64,000 nt of DNA from Spirochaetales bacterium (lineage in GTDB: Bacteria > Spirochaetota > Spirochaetia > SZUA-6 > DRHE01): positions 1-64,000 of the forward strand of contig JAUVWI010000006.1 of assembly GCA_030604195.1 (NCBI GenBank), in the 5' to 3' direction. The notes below the pieces were generated by a model, which was not told the DNA's origin, made no database searches, and saw nothing but the letters and a program-made list of their open reading frames with translations. This document shows, one piece after another, positions 61,100 to 64,000 of the stretch (position 1 is its first letter; every line of letters starts with the position of its first letter). A program made the translations under genes and the position numbers.

Positions 61100-62023
61100 G
61101 TGAAGAACTTAAAGAAATTATTAAAAATAATCAATATGCGGAGCCGGGTTCTCTTCAACGAACCTATGAGCAGCCATACTTCTTTCCGTATCGGCGGGCC
61201 GGCTGATGTTTTTGTAACCCCTCAGAACCTGAAAGAATTGAAAAATATCTATCACCTCTGTCTAAATGAAGAGCTGCCCTTTTTCCTGTTGGGTGAAGGC
61301 GCCAACTCTTTAGTATCCGACCGGGGGATCAGGGGCATAGTAATCGATCTCTCATTATTTTCCGGATCTTTTTTTGAACCGGAAAAGGAGTTATTCGGCG
61401 CCCACTGCGGTATGGCTGTAAGTCAGGCCAGTTTGGAAGCCCAGCACCTGGCCCTATCAGGCATGGAGTTTATCTATTCCATGCCGGGCAGCGTGGGAGG
61501 CTCAATCTGGATGAACGCTCGCTGCTACGGCTTTTCAGTTTCCGATATTCTAGCGGAAGTGGAGCTTTTAGATGACAACCTGCAGCTCAGACGTTTTAGG
61601 GTTTCCCCTGAAGAATTCGGTTACAAAAAATCACCCTTCCAGTCAGGCAACTCGATTATTTTGAAGGGTTTTTTTCGCCTGGCACCCGGCAATAAGGAGC
61701 AGATAAAGGCTGAAATGGATCAATATAAACAGGATAGAACTGCAAAGGGACATTTTCTCTTTCCCTGCGCCGGATCGATATTTAAAAACAACCGCGATTT
61801 CGGCCGGCCAACCGGTAAGATAATTGATTCTTTAGGATTAAAGGGTTACAGCATCGGTGGAGCTGAAATTTCACAGTCCCATGCTAATTTAATAGTCAAT
61901 ACCGGCAAAAGTAAAGCTACGGATGTTCTTAAGCTGATAGAATTTATTGAAGAAAAAGTATATGCCGGTTTCGGCTATAAACTGGAAAGAGAGATACTTT
62001 TAATTGGTGAATGGAGTAACTGA
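61100..62023 (+). CDS. murB: UDP-N-acetylenolpyruvoylglucosamine reductase
   Basis: 307-aa FAD-dependent enzyme for peptidoglycan precursor synthesis. It has the N-terminal NEPMSSHTSFRIGGPADVFV, the FAD loop LGEGANSLVSDRGIRGIV and C-terminal FPCAGSIFKN...PTGKIIDSLGLKG with Ser and Glu residues. It looks like the short type that lacks the extra Tyr-loop. The start is uncertain: GTG (61100) or ATG (61136). It is divergent from cysS. Confidence 0.94.
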   Translation: MKNLKKLLKIINMRSRVLFNEPMSSHTSFRIGGPADVFVTPQNLKELKNIYHLCLNEELPFFLLGEGANSLVSDRGIRGIVIDLSLFSGSFFEPEKELFGAHCGMAVSQASLEAQHLALSGMEFIYSMPGSVGGSIWMNARCYGFSVSDILAEVELLDDNLQLRRFRVSPEEFGYKKSPFQSGNSIILKGFFRLAPGNKEQIKAEMDQYKQDRTAKGHFLFPCAGSIFKNNRDFGRPTGKIIDSLGLKGYSIGGAEISQSHANLIVNTGKSKATDVLKLIEFIEEKVYAGFGYKLEREILLIGEWSN

Positions 62024-62025
62024 CT

Positions 62026-63375
62026 ATGAGTAAAACCTTGGAGAATATAACAGAATACCTGGCGCTGATGAAGGAAAGGGAGCTTAAGGAGCTGCTGGCC
62101 GAAGTGCCCCTTTCTGAGCTTATTGAACTATGGGATTCTTTGAATGAAGAAGAGGAGCTTAAAATATTCACTTCGCTTACCATAGAACAGAAAGTGGATC
62201 TGATGACTTCTTTAGCACTCTCAAAGCAGGAAGCCCTGATAACCTCACTTACCGGTGAACATTTGAAAATCTTATTAGCCGAGATGGATCCTGACGATTT
62301 AACTGACTTCATTCAATCTGTAAGCCCGGAGGTTCGTGAAGCTGTCTGGAATGCCCTGGGTGAAGAGGCAAAGAGAGAGACCCAGTTCCTGCTGAAGTTT
62401 GATGAAGATGATGCAGCCGGCCTGATGACTCCCCGCTACCTGGCCCTGCGCCCCTCCCTTACTGTTGCCCAGGCTTTAACCTGGGTCAGGAAGAGTGTAG
62501 CCAGCATTGAAACCATCTATTATATCTATATCCTGGATCAGCTTCAGCGGCTCATAGGCGTTGTCTCCCTGCGTGATATCCTGGCCGCAGAAAATGAAGA
62601 ATTGATTGAAAATATTATGGTAAAAAATGTCACTTCGGTATTTGACGATACAGACCGGGAAGAGGCTGCCACTATCCTGGAAACCTATGATTTTCTGGCT
62701 CTGCCCGTTGTCGACCACTATCACCGGCTGCTCGGTATTATCACCTTTGATGATATTATCGACGTTATCCGGGAAGAACAGACCGAAGATATTTACAAAA
62801 TGGGCGCTATGGGGGGAAGTACCGATCCCTACCTCGAGAGCACGATCCTGGCTTTAGTAAAGAAAAGAATTCCCTGGCTCATTATTCTGCTTATGGCGGC
62901 CACCATTACCACCAATGTTATAGCCCATTACCAGGCGGTGCTGCAGACAGCTGTGGTTCTGGCCTTTTTTATACCAATTGTTACCGGCACCGGCGGCAAC
63001 TCCGGCACCCAATCAGCCACCCTGATGATCCGCGGACTGGCCACCGGCGAAATCCGTTTTCGTGATCTCCGGCGTATTTTACTAAAAGAGATTCTGGTGG
63101 GAACCACAATCGGTCTGACTTTGGGCCTGCTGACAATCGGCCGCTCAATGTTTTTTCCGCCCTATATTACCCTGAATGAAGCTACGGCCGTGGGTCTGGC
63201 CATGACTTTTGTGGTAATTATAGCCACCCTGGTGGGCACCATAGCCCCGATAATTATTGACCGGCTGGGAAAGGATCCGGCCGTAATGGCCGGGCCATTA
63301 ATGGCTACGATAATTGATGTGTCGGGATTGACTATCTATTTCGAAACAGCTAAATTCCTGCTCAAAATCAACTGA
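62026..63375 (+). CDS. mgtE: Magnesium transporter MgtE
   Basis: 449-aa Mg2+ channel protein. It has an N-terminal helical superhelix domain (about 10-125), two CBS domains (about 130-255) and a C-terminal membrane domain of five helices with the pore segment PIVTGTGGNSGTQSATLMIRGLA (cited in part). In MgtE the CBS region binds Mg2+ and closes the channel. It begins two bases after the murB stop and is probably co-transcribed with it. Confidence 0.95.
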   Translation: MSKTLENITEYLALMKERELKELLAEVPLSELIELWDSLNEEEELKIFTSLTIEQKVDLMTSLALSKQEALITSLTGEHLKILLAEMDPDDLTDFIQSVSPEVREAVWNALGEEAKRETQFLLKFDEDDAAGLMTPRYLALRPSLTVAQALTWVRKSVASIETIYYIYILDQLQRLIGVVSLRDILAAENEELIENIMVKNVTSVFDDTDREEAATILETYDFLALPVVDHYHRLLGIITFDDIIDVIREEQTEDIYKMGAMGGSTDPYLESTILALVKKRIPWLIILLMAATITTNVIAHYQAVLQTAVVLAFFIPIVTGTGGNSGTQSATLMIRGLATGEIRFRDLRRILLKEILVGTTIGLTLGLLTIGRSMFFPPYITLNEATAVGLAMTFVVIIATLVGTIAPIIIDRLGKDPAVMAGPLMATIIDVSGLTIYFETAKFLLKIN

Positions 63376-63376
63376 T

Positions 63377-64000
63377 TCAATTTTCCGCTTCCCAGCCTAT
63401 TTTTAAGATACAATTATCAAAGGGCAAAGGGCCGGTCATTAAAAACCGCCATTCTTCGGCCGGCAGCTCTTCAACACCCCCTTTTAGATAAAAACACCTG
63501 CTGCCGGCTGTGGTTGAGCCGGCTTGAGAGAATCCCTTAACTTCGATTTCCATAAGCAATGAATGGCTGACAGCCTCTGTAAAAAAAGTGCGCCACTCCA
63601 AAGCGAAAAATGTGTTTTCACTCCGGCGGCTGCCCTTCAGGCAGAGTTTCTTTTCCGGCAGCTCTTCTTCTCCCCACTTGCCTGAAAAACATCCACTCAA
63701 CTCTCTGCCTGCGTTTGACAGCTCCACTCCAGTTTTAAGGGTAATACTCTGCTCACTTTTACCGTATTGGTCATAATCAATTTTCCCTGTTGTTGCTGAT
63801 TCGGCAGTTATAGTCACCTCCTGCCCAGGCTTAAATTCCTTCTCCGCACTGAAGCCCAGGCTTTGCCAGCCCGGCAAATATCTCCGGCCGTGAAGGCCAT
63901 GTAAGATATTTCGCTGGTAGGTTAAGCTGATTACTGCTGATCCGGACAGGAAATACTCTGACTCCGCCCCGAACCTGAGCCAATCATCTATTATTTCACC
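63377..64000 (-). CDS. C-terminal part of an unknown, beta-rich exported protein (cut by window edge)
   Basis: The track gives 166 aa, but the frame stays open to the right window edge, adding about 41 residues (GEIIDDWLRFGAESEYFLSG and onward). The 207 visible residues alternate charged and hydrophobic positions (YGKSEQSITLKTGVELSNAG), as in outer-membrane beta-barrel or similar beta proteins. There is no recognised motif and the start is not in view. It converges with mgtE with one base between stops. Confidence 0.65.
   Translation of the reverse strand, partial: GEIIDDWLRFGAESEYFLSGSAVISLTYQRNILHGLHGRRYLPGWQSLGFSAEKEFKPGQEVTITAESATTGKIDYDQYGKSEQSITLKTGVELSNAGRELSGCFSGKWGEEELPEKKLCLKGSRRSENTFFALEWRTFFTEAVSHSLLMEIEVKGFSQAGSTTAGSRCFYLKGGVEELPAEEWRFLMTGPLPFDNCILKIGWEAEN

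Noticed and set aside
1-64000. CRISPR arrays, prophage or transposase genes
   Set aside because: No regularly spaced repeats, integrase, transposase or phage structural motifs were found in any frame I read.

Overview
The window looks like one chromosome segment of a Gram-negative-type bacterium, most likely a spirochaete (Spirochaetota). I infer this from relaxed lipoboxes (VLNC, FSGC), a CheD/CheY module with MCP-like proteins, a tandem cNMP-binding protein with a helical repeat linker, FecR and LysM envelope proteins, and moderate GC. No phage genes, transposases or CRISPR arrays are visible. No 16S or other phylogenetic marker is present, so the assignment is tentative.

Layout. 1-10 kb: a minus-strand cluster reading mttB-like methyltransferase, solute-binding protein, dppB, dppC, fused dppD-dppF, apgM, trpS, with a divergent Lrp/AsnC regulator. 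This is a candidate uptake-and-demethylation unit for an unknown methylated amine. 10-18.9 kb: glycogen phosphorylase, a phosphohexomutase, a LysM lipoprotein, and a three-gene unit (unknown protein, spore-photoproduct-lyase-like radical SAM protein lacking the catalytic Cys, FecR protein). 18.9-21.8 kb: chemotaxis genes (cheD, cheY and two overlapping MCP-like ORFs). 21.8-27.2 kb: a MalK/UgpC ATPase, an orphan binding lipoprotein, a radical SAM protein, an aminotransferase. 27.2-30.8 kb: iron genes feoB, feoA, a second feoA and a DtxR-type regulator, with shared operator-like dyads. 30.8-35.9 kb: a histidine operon (hisG, HAD phosphatase, hisB, hisH, hisF, a hisA-hisI-hisE triple fusion) headed by an unlisted 37-codon histidine leader peptide. 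36-39.7 kb: a very long glnE with two N-terminal ACT-like domains. 39.8-46.4 kb: a second peptide-type ABC operon with a TetR regulator and a 46-aa coupled small ORF. 46.5-49.9 kb: MCP, cupin, gpsA. 49.9-52.8 kb: a small accessory patch. It holds a radical SAM pseudogene with an internal deletion, and a 2.3-kb block between 21-bp direct repeats with a toxin-antitoxin-like pair and a decayed PEGA/glycine-zipper gene, next to tRNA-Cys. 52.8-64 kb: HAD phosphatase, GPH/MFS transporter, cNMP protein, then cysS-sigma-anti-sigma-envelope genes, murB, mgtE and a gene cut by the window edge.

Most genes sit in tight same-strand runs with 4-nt start/stop overlaps. Several good sigma70-type promoters lie so close to the start codon that the mRNA would have almost no leader. 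Both peptide-transport operons carry a hairpin just after the binding-protein gene, which would favour excess binding protein over permease. The main leads are the MttB/ABC/Lrp unit, the HisAIE fusion with its leader peptide, the ACT-GlnE, the Cys-less SplB-like operon and the 2.3-kb insert.
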